Shown: positions 16,359 to 23,878 of the stretch, piece after piece
Numbering within the stretch: position 1 is the first letter of the stretch
How the letters are laid out: each line of letters opens with the position of its first letter
From: Oscillospiraceae bacterium
Lineage (GTDB): Bacteria > Bacillota > Clostridia > Oscillospirales > UBA929
Reading direction: 5' to 3'
DNA: 64,000 bases
NCBI GenBank assembly: GCA_009782215.1
Contig: WRKO01000006.1
Location: forward strand, 38,667-102,666
Program-made: the position numbers and the translations under genes
The notes under the pieces: generated by a model
Told to the model about the DNA's origin: nothing
Seen by the model: the letters and a program-made list of their open reading frames with translations, nothing else
Databases searched by the model: none

Positions 16359-18500
16359 TTGGCTAAGGTAGAAAAGGTACCCTTTATCATGCAGATGGAA
16401 GCGCTGGAATGCGGGGCGGCTTCGCTCTGCATGGTCTTGGCGTATTACAAAAAGTGGATTCCGCTGGAGCAGGTGCGCGCCGACTGCGGCGTGTCCCGTG
16501 ACGGCTGCAACGCCCGCAATATCTACCGCGCCGCCGTCTCCTACGGGCTGAAGCCCACGGCATACCGCATGGAGCCTGCGGAACTCAGAGGCATCAAGCT
16601 CCCCGCCGTCATCCATTGGAATTTCAACCATTTCGTGGTTCTGAACGGCTTTAAGAAGAAATGCGCCGTCATCAACGACCCCGGCAGGGGTACGACCGAG
16701 GTGTCGCTTGAGGAGTTTGACAAAGCGTTCACCGGGATTGTCATTACCTTTGAAACAACGCCGGAGTTTGTCCCCGAGGGCAGGCCGAGGAGCGTGCTGG
16801 GCTTTGCCATGAAGCGGATGAAGGGCACTCTGACGGCGTTTGTCTTCGTCTTCCTGATGGGCGCCTTCGCGTCGCTGATTGACATATTAAATCCGGTATT
16901 CACCCGCGTCTTCATGGACGATATCCTGTCCGGGCGGACGCGGTCGTGGCTGATTCCGTTTATTCTGGCCATGCTGGCCGCGCTGTTGGTCAGGCTGATT
17001 TTGTCGGTCGTCAACGCCATATACCGGCTCCGCATGGAAGGCAAGTTCGCCGTCACCGCCAACGCGGAGTTTTTATGGCACGTTCTGCGGCTGCCGATGG
17101 AGTTTTTCTCCCAGCGTTACGCGGGCGATATCATCATGCGGCAAAGCTCGAACGAGGGCATCGCGAGTATGCTCATTTCCCAGCTATCGCCCATCTTCAT
17201 CAACATGGGCCTGATGGTGTTTTATTTCATCATGCTCTTGCAGTACAACCCGATTTTGACGGTCATCGGAATCACCTCGGCGGTGCTGAATATGGCGCTG
17301 TCGCAGTACATGGCGAAGAAAAGCGTCGCCTTTGCCAGACTGTCCCAAGCGTCGGGCGGCAACCTCGGCTCGATTACCCTGTCCAGCATCGACATGATTG
17401 AAACCATCAAAGCCAGCGGCGCCGAGGGCGGCGTCTTCGAGCGTTACGCCGGGTATTTGGCCAAGCAGCACAACGCGGGCATGGAGGGGCAGCGGTTTCA
17501 GATGAAATTCGGGCTGATTCCTCAGATTATCGAGCAAATCCTGAGCATCACCGTGATGATGATTGGCGTTATGTTCATCATGGACGGGCATATGACCATC
17601 GGCACAATGGCGGCGTTTCAGGGCTTCCTCGGCTCGTTCCTCGCGCCCGTCGGGCAGCTTTCGGGCGTCGCGCAGAGCTTCACCATAATGCGAACCAACA
17701 TGGAGCGGGTGGAGGACGTGATGAACTACAAGACAATTGACAATGGACAATTGACAATGGACAATTATTGTTTTGGGAAGTTGTCGGGTTCCCTCAAAAT
17801 TGACAATATTACGTTTGGGTATAACAAGCTTTCACCTCCATTGATTAAGAATTTTTCGCTGGAATTGGCGCCGGGCAAATCGGTTGCGATTGTGGGCGCG
17901 TCCGGGTCGGGCAAGTCAACCCTTGCCAAGCTGATCACCGGGCTGTATGAGCCGTGGGAAGGGGAGATCACCTTCGGCGGCAAGCGGCGGGTGGAGATAG
18001 ACGAGTATTCCTTCCGCAGCTCGGTGTCTATGGTAGACCAAGAGGTCACGCTGTTTGAAGACACCGTCGCCGAAAACATCCGCATGTGGGATCCGTCCAT
18101 CGAGGACTTCGCGGTCATTCTCGCGGCGCGGGACGCGGACATTCACGAAACCATCGTGACGCGTCAGGGCGGGTATCAGCAGATTGTGGCGGAAAACGGC
18201 AAGAACTTCTCCGGCGGTCAGCGCCAGCGGCTGGAAATAGCGCGGGTGCTGGCGCAGGAGCCGGTGATTGCCGTGCTGGACGAGGCCACCAGCGCGCTGG
18301 ACGCGAAAACCGAGGAAACGGTGATGAACAATATCCGAAAGGTCGGCTGCTCCTGCGTCGTCATCGCGCACAGGCTGTCCACCGTGCGGGACTGCGACGA
18401 GATTATCGTGCTGGAAAAGGGCGACGTGGTTGAACGCGGAACCCATGAGGAGCTGTATGGCAAAGGCGGCAAGTATACGGAGCTTGTCGCCACAGAGTAG
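16359..18500 (+). CDS. NHLP family peptide exporter: C39 peptidase, permease and ATPase
   Basis: Three-part exporter of 713 residues starting at TTG 16359 behind AGGGGG. Residues 1-135 form a C39 peptidase with the catalytic Cys in MEALECGAAS, His in WNFNHFVVLNG and Asp in INDPGRG; it should cut leaders after Gly-Gly. A six-helix ABC membrane domain and an ATPase follow (Walker A GASGSGKST, signature FSGGQRQRLE, Walker B IAVLDEATSALD). The peptide substrates are very probably the GG-leader genes downstream. A five-unit heptamer repeat at 17733-17767 lies in the linker between the membrane and ATPase domains, adding residues there without breaking the frame. It forms a pair with the next exporter gene. 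Confidence 0.92.
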   Translation: MAKVEKVPFIMQMEALECGAASLCMVLAYYKKWIPLEQVRADCGVSRDGCNARNIYRAAVSYGLKPTAYRMEPAELRGIKLPAVIHWNFNHFVVLNGFKKKCAVINDPGRGTTEVSLEEFDKAFTGIVITFETTPEFVPEGRPRSVLGFAMKRMKGTLTAFVFVFLMGAFASLIDILNPVFTRVFMDDILSGRTRSWLIPFILAMLAALLVRLILSVVNAIYRLRMEGKFAVTANAEFLWHVLRLPMEFFSQRYAGDIIMRQSSNEGIASMLISQLSPIFINMGLMVFYFIMLLQYNPILTVIGITSAVLNMALSQYMAKKSVAFARLSQASGGNLGSITLSSIDMIETIKASGAEGGVFERYAGYLAKQHNAGMEGQRFQMKFGLIPQIIEQILSITVMMIGVMFIMDGHMTIGTMAAFQGFLGSFLAPVGQLSGVAQSFTIMRTNMERVEDVMNYKTIDNGQLTMDNYCFGKLSGSLKIDNITFGYNKLSPPLIKNFSLELAPGKSVAIVGASGSGKSTLAKLITGLYEPWEGEITFGGKRRVEIDEYSFRSSVSMVDQEVTLFEDTVAENIRMWDPSIEDFAVILAARDADIHETIVTRQGGYQQIVAENGKNFSGGQRQRLEIARVLAQEPVIAVLDEATSALDAKTEETVMNNIRKVGCSCVVIAHRLSTVRDCDEIIVLEKGDVVERGTHEELYGKGGKYTELVATE
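17733..17767. repeat. Five-unit heptamer repeat (ACAATKG) inside the exporter gene
   Basis: Units read ACAATTG, ACAATGG, ACAATTG, ACAATGG, ACAATTA. The array encodes IDNGQLTMDN-like residues between the transmembrane and ATPase domains. A second array of exactly five 7-bp units occurs at 36650-36684 in the GluRS gene. Confidence 0.8.
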
Positions 18501-18514
18501 AGGGGGCCGGGCAG

Positions 18515-20677
18515 ATGAAGGAACTCAACATATTTGACGAGCAGCTTGAAACGCGCAAGACCGGCGACGAGATGATGTTCGAGAACGCCTTTGACGATTT
18601 GATGTCGATTCTGTATAAAAACCCAAAGACGAAAGAGTCGGACGTCACCGACGCGGTCAGCGCCATCTTAAAGCACCTCGGCCTGAAGGTGGTGGAAACG
18701 CCCGAAGCCGTCGCCGGCGCCGAAGCGCGGATTGAGTATATGCTGCGCCCGTCGGGCGCCATGCGGCGGCGGGTCGAGCTGAAGGGCGAGTGGTGGAAGG
18801 CGTCGGTTGACCCGTTCTTCGGCTGTACCGCCGACGGCGAGCCGGTGGCGCTGCTGCCGGGCAAAACGGGCGGCTACATATACAGGGACAAAGACGGCAG
18901 GAAGGTGAAAATCAACAAAGAAACGGCGAAAGGCATCGCCGAGGACGCCTTTTTGTTTTATAAGCCGTTTGCGCTGAAAAAGCTCAGGCTGGCGGATTTG
19001 GCGCTCTTCATGGCGAAAAATCTGCGCGTCTCCGACTTCGTCTATGTCATGGTCATTAGCCTGATTGTGTCCCTGCTCGGGCTGGCCACGCCGTATGTCA
19101 ACAGCCAGCTTTACGGCACGGTCATCCCCTCCGGCATCAAGACCAACATACTGGCCGTCGGGTTTCTGCTCGGCGGCACGGCGGTTGGCTCCCTCCTGTT
19201 CGGGCTGGCCAGAAGCCTTGTGCTGACCCGGTTTTCCATGCTGTTTATCAAGGTGCAGAACGCGGCCATGATGCGGGTGCTGTCTCTGCCGGTGGCGTTC
19301 TTCAAGGACTACGCCGCGGGCGAGGTGGCCAGCCGGATGCAGAGCCTGACCAGCCTGTGCCAAACCATATCGAACACCGTCATGTCAACCGGGCTGACGG
19401 CGCTCTTCTCCTTTGTCTATCTGTTTCAGATGAACCGATACGCGCCGGCGATGGTGGGCCCGGCCTTCCTGATTATCGCCGTCATGCTCACGGTGTCTGT
19501 CCTGACGACGGTGTGGCAGATGAAAATCTCCCGCAGGCGGATGAAAGCGTCGGCCAAGCTGTCGGCGCTGCTGTTCGCGCTGATATCCGGCATACAGAAA
19601 ATCAAGCTGACCGGCGCGCAGAAGCGGGCGTTTGCCAAATGGGCGGGCAGCTACAAGGAAATCGGGCAGCTCACCTATTCGCCGCCCATGTTTTTACGTC
19701 TGCTGGAGCCGATAAACCTTGTCATTTCGCTCGGCGGCTCCATCCTGCTCTATTACGCGGCGGGGGCGTCCGGCATCGGCGCGGCGGATTATCTTGCGTT
19801 TATGGCGGCTTACGGCGCGCTGTCCGGCGCGATTATGATGCTGTCGGGGCTGGCGAGTACCTTCTCGGACATCAGGGTCAACCTTGAAATGGTGCGCCCG
19901 CTGATGGAGACGGAGCCGGAAGCGCTGGAAAACAAAAAGCAAATCACCGCGCTGTCGGGGCGGATGGAGATGAACAACATATCGTTCCGCTACGCGGAGG
20001 ACGGGCCTCTGATTTTAGACAACATCAGCCTGAAAATCCGCCCGGGCGAATACGTGGCGATTGTGGGGAAAACCGGCTGCGGAAAATCCACCCTTCTGCG
20101 GCTGCTGCTCGGCTTTGAGAAGCCCGAAACGGGCGCGATTTATTACGACGGGCACAGCTTGGAAAGCCTTGACCTCCGCGCCCTGCGGCAGTGCATCGGC
20201 GTGGATTTGCAAAACGGCAAGCTGATGGCCGGCTCGATTTTTGCCAACATCGTCGTCACCGCGCCGTGGAAAACGCTCGACGACGCGTGGGAAGCGGCCG
20301 AGATGGCGGGCATTGCCCAAGACATCCGGGAAATGCCGATGGGGATGCACACCATGATTGCCGAGGGCGGCGGCGGCGTGTCCGGCGGTCAGCGCCAGCG
20401 GCTGCTCATCGCCAGAGCGCTCATTTCCAAGCCCAAGCTGATTTTCTTCGACGAGGCCACCAGCGCGCTGGACAACATCACGCAGAAGCACGTCGCCGAC
20501 TCGGTGGCGTCCCTCAAGGCGACCCGCGTCATCATCGCCCACAGGCTTTCCACCATCAAGGGCTGCGACAAGGTCGTCGTGCTGGACGCGGGCAAAATCG
20601 TCGAGCAGGGCGGGTACGACGAGCTGATGGAGAAACGGGGCGAGTTTTATGAGCTGGTGAGGCGGCAGACGGTATGA
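18515..20677 (+). CDS. NHLP bacteriocin export ABC transporter, permease/ATPase subunit
   Basis: Second exporter protein, 720 residues. Residues 1-150 replace the peptidase with a domain of unknown function lacking the C39 catalytic triad; the membrane domain and an ATPase follow (Walker A GKTGCGKST, signature VSGGQRQRLL, Walker B LIFFDEATSALD, switch His in IIAHRLS). In NHLM loci this protein and the peptidase-bearing one occur side by side and are thought to act together. It starts 14 nt after its partner's stop, and the first peptide gene follows 30 nt after its own stop. Confidence 0.9.
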   Translation: MKELNIFDEQLETRKTGDEMMFENAFDDLMSILYKNPKTKESDVTDAVSAILKHLGLKVVETPEAVAGAEARIEYMLRPSGAMRRRVELKGEWWKASVDPFFGCTADGEPVALLPGKTGGYIYRDKDGRKVKINKETAKGIAEDAFLFYKPFALKKLRLADLALFMAKNLRVSDFVYVMVISLIVSLLGLATPYVNSQLYGTVIPSGIKTNILAVGFLLGGTAVGSLLFGLARSLVLTRFSMLFIKVQNAAMMRVLSLPVAFFKDYAAGEVASRMQSLTSLCQTISNTVMSTGLTALFSFVYLFQMNRYAPAMVGPAFLIIAVMLTVSVLTTVWQMKISRRRMKASAKLSALLFALISGIQKIKLTGAQKRAFAKWAGSYKEIGQLTYSPPMFLRLLEPINLVISLGGSILLYYAAGASGIGAADYLAFMAAYGALSGAIMMLSGLASTFSDIRVNLEMVRPLMETEPEALENKKQITALSGRMEMNNISFRYAEDGPLILDNISLKIRPGEYVAIVGKTGCGKSTLLRLLLGFEKPETGAIYYDGHSLESLDLRALRQCIGVDLQNGKLMAGSIFANIVVTAPWKTLDDAWEAAEMAGIAQDIREMPMGMHTMIAEGGGGVSGGQRQRLLIARALISKPKLIFFDEATSALDNITQKHVADSVASLKATRVIIAHRLSTIKGCDKVVVLDAGKIVEQGGYDELMEKRGEFYELVRRQTV

Positions 20678-20707
20678 ACAGGATGTGTATGAAAGGAGCG
20701 GTTTTTT

Positions 20708-20986
20708 ATGAAACGGCATGAGCCAGTCCAGATAAACGAAACGGAACTGCACGCGGTCACGGGCGGCGGCGGGAACGATTACTACGACCCGATTCAATGC
20801 TTCCTGCCAAAGCCGGACAGCCGGTGCCGCATCAGAAACGGCGGCCTCCGCTGCCTTCATATGAGAATCGAAACGATGATGGCCGGCGCGTCTGAAAAAT
20901 ATCGCTATATCTGCGCGAAAGGCTGCTTTGATTATCTGTCAGACTGCAAATTGCATGAAAATAATTTTCCAACTACACCACCGTAG
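20708..20986 (+). CDS. Cys-rich GG-leader peptide precursor 1
   Basis: Small protein of 92 residues, ATG after AAAGGAGCGG. A 20-residue leader ends ETELHAVTGG, a typical C39 cleavage site. The core has Y-D-P-x-x-C and the pattern C-x8-C-x8-C-x19-C-AKG-C, with six Cys in all. Precursors 2 and 3 share the spacing and the C-x-[KM]-G-x-[FY] end. The last residues (HENNFPTTPP) are encoded by DNA that is also the cis element of the following promoter, so the tail may be a read-through of regulatory sequence. No lanthipeptide, radical SAM or other maturation gene is nearby, so disulfides or an enzyme encoded elsewhere are possible. Export by the adjacent NHLP pair is inferred. Confidence 0.75.
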   Translation: MKRHEPVQINETELHAVTGGGGNDYYDPIQCFLPKPDSRCRIRNGGLRCLHMRIETMMAGASEKYRYICAKGCFDYLSDCKLHENNFPTTPP

Positions 20987-21019
20987 GTGCTTACTATGAC
21001 GTGAAATGTCTGATATGCT
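20956..21019 (+). promoter_or_regulatory. Internal activator-type promoter for the peptide genes, second copy of the shared element
   Basis: GAAAATAATTTTC (20957-20969, palindromic apart from its centre) is followed by CAACTACACCACC (20970-20982) and a -10-like TATGCT at 21014-21019. From the A of ACTACACC to the first base of the -10 is 42 nt, exactly as at 8469-8511. The -35 position reads TTACTA, a poor match. Predicted transcripts start near 21026, before precursor 2. Confidence 0.62.
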
Positions 21020-21130
21020 TGAAAAAAATCGGGAATCGAACGTGACATAGGGGGTTTGAAAATGGGCGATGATGAACAACTGCGCGAGGCAAACAACGGA
21101 AACACAAAAAATAATGGGGAGGATATCAAA

Positions 21131-21400
21131 ATGAATGAGCGGAAAACAGACGAACTGACAGAAACAGAACTGGACGCCGTCGCGGGCGGGGCCACGACAA
21201 ACCGTTACAATCCGGCGGAATGCTCTAAGCACAATGACGTCCACTACAACTGCGTCGGCTTTTTGTCGGGCAACTGGTGCGACCACTACAGGCGAACCAT
21301 TGATAACTCCAGCGAGTGGGAAACGAAGATTTACAGACGGTGCGTCATGGGCTTCTTTGACGTTACCGAAACCCAAGCAAAAGACCCCGGCCTGACATAA
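21131..21400 (+). CDS. Cys-rich GG-leader peptide precursor 2
   Basis: Protein of 89 residues starting at ATG 21131 behind GGGGAGGA (7-nt gap); in-frame extensions to 21056 lack this support. The leader ends TETELDAVAGG. The core opens NRYNPAEC and shows C-x9-C-x8-C-x20-C followed by VMGFF. The block VGFLSGNWCDHY is nearly repeated in precursor 3. It is the first gene behind the internal promoter at 20956-21019. The core does not resemble a peptide family I know. Cleavage after Gly-Gly by the C39 exporter is inferred. Confidence 0.75.
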   Translation: MNERKTDELTETELDAVAGGATTNRYNPAECSKHNDVHYNCVGFLSGNWCDHYRRTIDNSSEWETKIYRRCVMGFFDVTETQAKDPGLT

Positions 21401-21440
21401 CCCAAGGCGGCCCCAAACGGAACACAAGGAGGAAATGAAA

Positions 21441-21857
21441 ATGAACCAAATGCAAGCGTTTATCGAAAAAGCCAGAAGTGACAAGGACTTGATGGCACGG
21501 CTTGACGCCCTTGGCGCAAGCGGCGCGGAAATGGAAAAGGTCGTGGCCCTAGCCGCTGAGTACGGCTTCACCGTCACGGAGGAAGACTGCCGGCAAGCCG
21601 CCGCCCGGGCGTGTCCGCATAAAGCGGGAAAGCTGGCGGAGGAGGACTTAGAAGCTGTGGCGGGGGCATTTGGCACCGAAAACCGCTACGACCCGGCTGT
21701 CTGCGGACAGTATACCAGAGTGCATTTTAACTGCGTCGGCTTTTTGGGCGGACACTGGTGTGACCATTACGTGCAGAAAACCATCAAAAGCGGTCATTGC
21801 CGATACAAATGCAATATGGGCTATTATGAGTATGAGTTGATCGGCGCCGGACATTAA
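21441..21857 (+). CDS. Nif11-type leader peptide precursor 3 (Cys-rich)
   Basis: Protein of 138 residues. AGGAGG at 21427-21432 supports ATG 21441 (8-nt gap) over 21435. Residues 1-70 are a Nif11-like leader: MNQMQAFIEKARSDKDL, then AAEYGFTVTEEDCRQAA. It ends EEDLEAVAGA, so the usual second Gly is Ala. The core begins NRYDPAVC and has C-x9-C-x8-C, a CDHY block, then a further Cys pair before NMGYYEY. The core is clearly related to precursor 2 although the leader type differs, showing leader exchange within one peptide family. Confidence 0.78.
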   Translation: MNQMQAFIEKARSDKDLMARLDALGASGAEMEKVVALAAEYGFTVTEEDCRQAAARACPHKAGKLAEEDLEAVAGAFGTENRYDPAVCGQYTRVHFNCVGFLGGHWCDHYVQKTIKSGHCRYKCNMGYYEYELIGAGH

Positions 21858-21884
21858 ACAGGGCGAAATAAGGAGGCTTACAAA

Positions 21885-22116
21885 ATGAACCAAATGAAAG
21901 CGTTCATCGAAAAAGCGAGGAATGACAGCAAGCTGGCGGTTGAGCTTACCGCGCTCGGCATCACCGGCGCGGAGCCGGACGAAATCGTCGCCGTAGCCGC
22001 CGAACACGGCTTCACCATCACGGCCGAAGACCTCCGGCAAGCCGCCACGGGGGGATAGCGAGCCGTTCCTGCACATATGCGCCAAGGGCTGTTTTTATTA
22101 CGAAACGGACAATTAG
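21885..22116 (+). pseudogene. Broken Nif11-leader peptide precursor (leader kept, core mostly lost and out of frame)
   Basis: ATG 21885 follows AGGAGG by 8 nt and opens a 57-residue Nif11-like leader nearly identical in its start to precursor 3 (MNQMKAFIEKARNDSKL). It ends QAATGG and stops at once (22056-22058). In another frame, 22054-22116 encodes a core-end remnant with HICAKGCFYYETDN, matching ICAKGCF of precursor 1. The middle of the core, with its first three Cys, is missing. A deletion with frameshift best explains this. The 57-residue leader could still be translated, possibly as a decoy or regulatory peptide, but that is speculation. Confidence 0.7.
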
Positions 22117-22186
22117 GAGCGGTTAAGAAATATGGAACATATGCACGCGCCGAAAAAAACAACGTATGAAAGGAAGAATTGAAACC

Positions 22187-22510
22187 ATGTCAAAGATGAA
22201 ATTAACCAAAGAGGAAGTCAACGTAAAGCTCAACGAGGCGATGAAGGCCGGGAAGCTGCAAAAATCGGGGAAAACGGCGGAGCTTTCCGCCGAACAGCTC
22301 GAAGGGGTCACCGGCGGGGTGGGCGCGTGGGCGTTTGAACACGAAGGCGACGTCTGGTCTGTGGTGTGCAACAAAAACGAAACGACAAACGCGCTGCTGG
22401 AAAACTGCCTCGTCTACGAAAAAGCGTGCCAATACGCCAGCCCCGGCGCAACGTCCTGCTTCAACTGCCAGCATTTCTACATAGGCAATCTGGGGATAAG
22501 GACGGAGTAA
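22187..22510 (+). CDS. GG-leader peptide precursor 5 (Cys-rich, divergent core)
   Basis: Protein of 107 residues. The start is taken at ATG 22187; an in-frame ATG at 22166 overlaps the AAAGGAAG ribosome site. The first 46 residues are a charged helical leader ending LSAEQLEGVTGG. The core has five Cys (VVCNK, ENCLV, KACQY, SCFNC) and lacks the Y-D-P opening of precursors 1-3, so it is a distant member or a different peptide using the same exporter. Last gene of the peptide run; a strong hairpin follows 44 nt after its stop. Confidence 0.65.
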   Translation: MSKMKLTKEEVNVKLNEAMKAGKLQKSGKTAELSAEQLEGVTGGVGAWAFEHEGDVWSVVCNKNETTNALLENCLVYEKACQYASPGATSCFNCQHFYIGNLGIRTE

Positions 22511-22554
22511 GGGCCTTTCGTCCCTACGGGGGGCTTTGTTGGTTGGCCTTTCTG

Positions 22555-22579
22555 CCTCTCCCGCCGAAGGCGGGAGAGG
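22555..22579 (+). terminator. Strong hairpin after the peptide genes, probable terminator
   Basis: CCTCTCCCGCC pairs perfectly with GGCGGGAGAGG over 11 bp around a GAA loop. A T-run is missing, so it may be an RNA-stabilising structure or part of a repeat instead. The 300-nt gap 22511-22810 otherwise holds a repeat-like CCCTACGGGGGG at 22522, a promoter at 22673 and a second hairpin. Confidence 0.45.
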
Positions 22580-22672
22580 CTCGATTAGGCCGCCGGGGGG
22601 CTTGACAAGCCATAATTTCGGGGTGGAATGGGAACTTTTTGAGAGGGTTTTCAAATATTTTTCAAAAAAGAC

Positions 22673-22701
22673 TTGACATGATAGTAACAAAGCTGTAAAA
22701 T
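22673..22701 (+). promoter_or_regulatory. Sigma-A promoter of the two-component operon
   Basis: TTGACA (22673-22678), 17-nt spacer, TAAAAT (22696-22701). It is preceded by an A/T-rich stretch with TTTTCAAATATTTTTCAAAA, which resembles an UP element. Confidence 0.75.
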
Positions 22702-22727
22702 GGTATCCTAGGAGAATAACGCTCATC

Positions 22728-22754
22728 GGGAACCGGGCTTTTGCGCCGGTTCCC
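22728..22754 (+). terminator. Leader hairpin upstream of the histidine kinase gene
   Basis: GGGAACCGG pairs with CCGGTTCCC around a short T-rich loop, 26 nt after the -10 box, followed by CGCCTTTTGG. It may be an attenuator or a 5' stabilising structure; the T-run is short. Confidence 0.4.
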
Positions 22755-22810
22755 CGCCTTTTGGGAGACGGGCGGCCGGGGACGGGACGCCCTTACGGGA
22801 GCGGGTAGGG

Positions 22811-23878
22811 ATGCAGAAGCTGACTGATAAGCTGGTTTTGTTCGGGATGTGCCTGCTGGCGCTGTCATTTTCCGAGCTTGGATGGCGGTCTGTCATGGCG
22901 ATGCTGCTGGCGGTGGCCGTCAGCTCGCTCTCGGGATATCTTGAAAACAAAGTCTCCGCCGGCCTGTGCGTGGGATATATCGGCGCGTGCCTGTTTGTCC
23001 CGGCCTTCATCCCGTTCATGCCGCTGATTGTGTATGACAGCGCCGGGCTGCGGTGGCGTCCGCTCCGTTTTGTCTGGGCGGCGGCGCTGACGGTCTGCTT
23101 TTTTGCCGTTCCCCCGCAGGTTTCGCTCATCATCGCGCTGGCCTCCGGCGCGGCGTTCCTGCTGCACGTCAGGACGGCGGCGCAGCTAAAAGCCCGCGCC
23201 GAGCTGTTCGCGGCGCTGGACAGCGCCAAGGAGCGCACCGCGCTGCTGGAGCTGAAAAACCGCGAGCTGATGGAAAAGCAGGACTATGAGGTCAGGCTGG
23301 CGACGCTGTCGGAGCGCAACCGCATCGCGCGCGAAATCCACGACAACGTCGGGCATCTGCTGACGCGCTCCCTGCTGCAAATCGGGGCGCTGCGCGTGAC
23401 GCGCGCCGGCGACGGCGGTCTGGCAAACGAGCTGGACTGGGTGAAGGGCACGCTGTCGGACGCGATGGACAGCATCCGCAGCAGCGTCCACGACCTGCAC
23501 GGCGAATCGTTCGACCTCAAAGACCGGCTGGAGACGATGGCAAGCGGGTTTACCTTCTGCCCCGTCAAGCTGAGCTATGACGCCGGGGATTTGCCCGCCG
23601 AGGTGAAATACTGCTTCACGGCCATTGTGCGCGAGGCCCTCAGCAACATCGCGCGGCACAGCGACGCGTCCGGGGCGTCGGTCACCGTGACGGAGCATCC
23701 CGCGTTCTGCCGCCTTCTGATCGCGGACAACGGGACGGTTAAGCCGGACAAAGGCCCGAAAGGAATCGGCCTGCAAAACATGGCCGACCGCGTGGAATCC
23801 CTCGGCGGCATCTTCCGGGCGGAATACGACAAGGGGTTCAGGATATTCATATCGGTTCCCAAGGGAGGGGTTTTGTGA
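22811..23878 (+). CDS. Sensor histidine kinase, NarL/DesK type (HisKA_3)
   Basis: Membrane kinase of 355 residues. The first 120 residues contain four to five hydrophobic helices with little outside sequence, so the signal may be membrane state or a membrane-bound ligand. A coiled linker leads to the H-box SERNRIAREIHDNVGHLL (His177), and the C-terminal ATPase has an N-box (VREALSNIARHS) and G-box (DNGTVKPDKGPKGIGLQNM). It phosphorylates the response regulator encoded next, whose GTG start overlaps this stop by four bases. Arrangement and topology resemble bacitracin/LiaS or DesK systems; the stimulus is unknown. Its position after the peptide cluster makes sensing of the exported peptides possible, but nothing in the sequence proves it. 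Confidence 0.88.
   Translation: MQKLTDKLVLFGMCLLALSFSELGWRSVMAMLLAVAVSSLSGYLENKVSAGLCVGYIGACLFVPAFIPFMPLIVYDSAGLRWRPLRFVWAAALTVCFFAVPPQVSLIIALASGAAFLLHVRTAAQLKARAELFAALDSAKERTALLELKNRELMEKQDYEVRLATLSERNRIAREIHDNVGHLLTRSLLQIGALRVTRAGDGGLANELDWVKGTLSDAMDSIRSSVHDLHGESFDLKDRLETMASGFTFCPVKLSYDAGDLPAEVKYCFTAIVREALSNIARHSDASGASVTVTEHPAFCRLLIADNGTVKPDKGPKGIGLQNMADRVESLGGIFRAEYDKGFRIFISVPKGGVL

Noticed and set aside
22132..22182. A 16-codon frame between the broken and last peptide precursors
   Set aside because: Too short, no GG leader or Cys; probably debris of the duplicated peptide genes.
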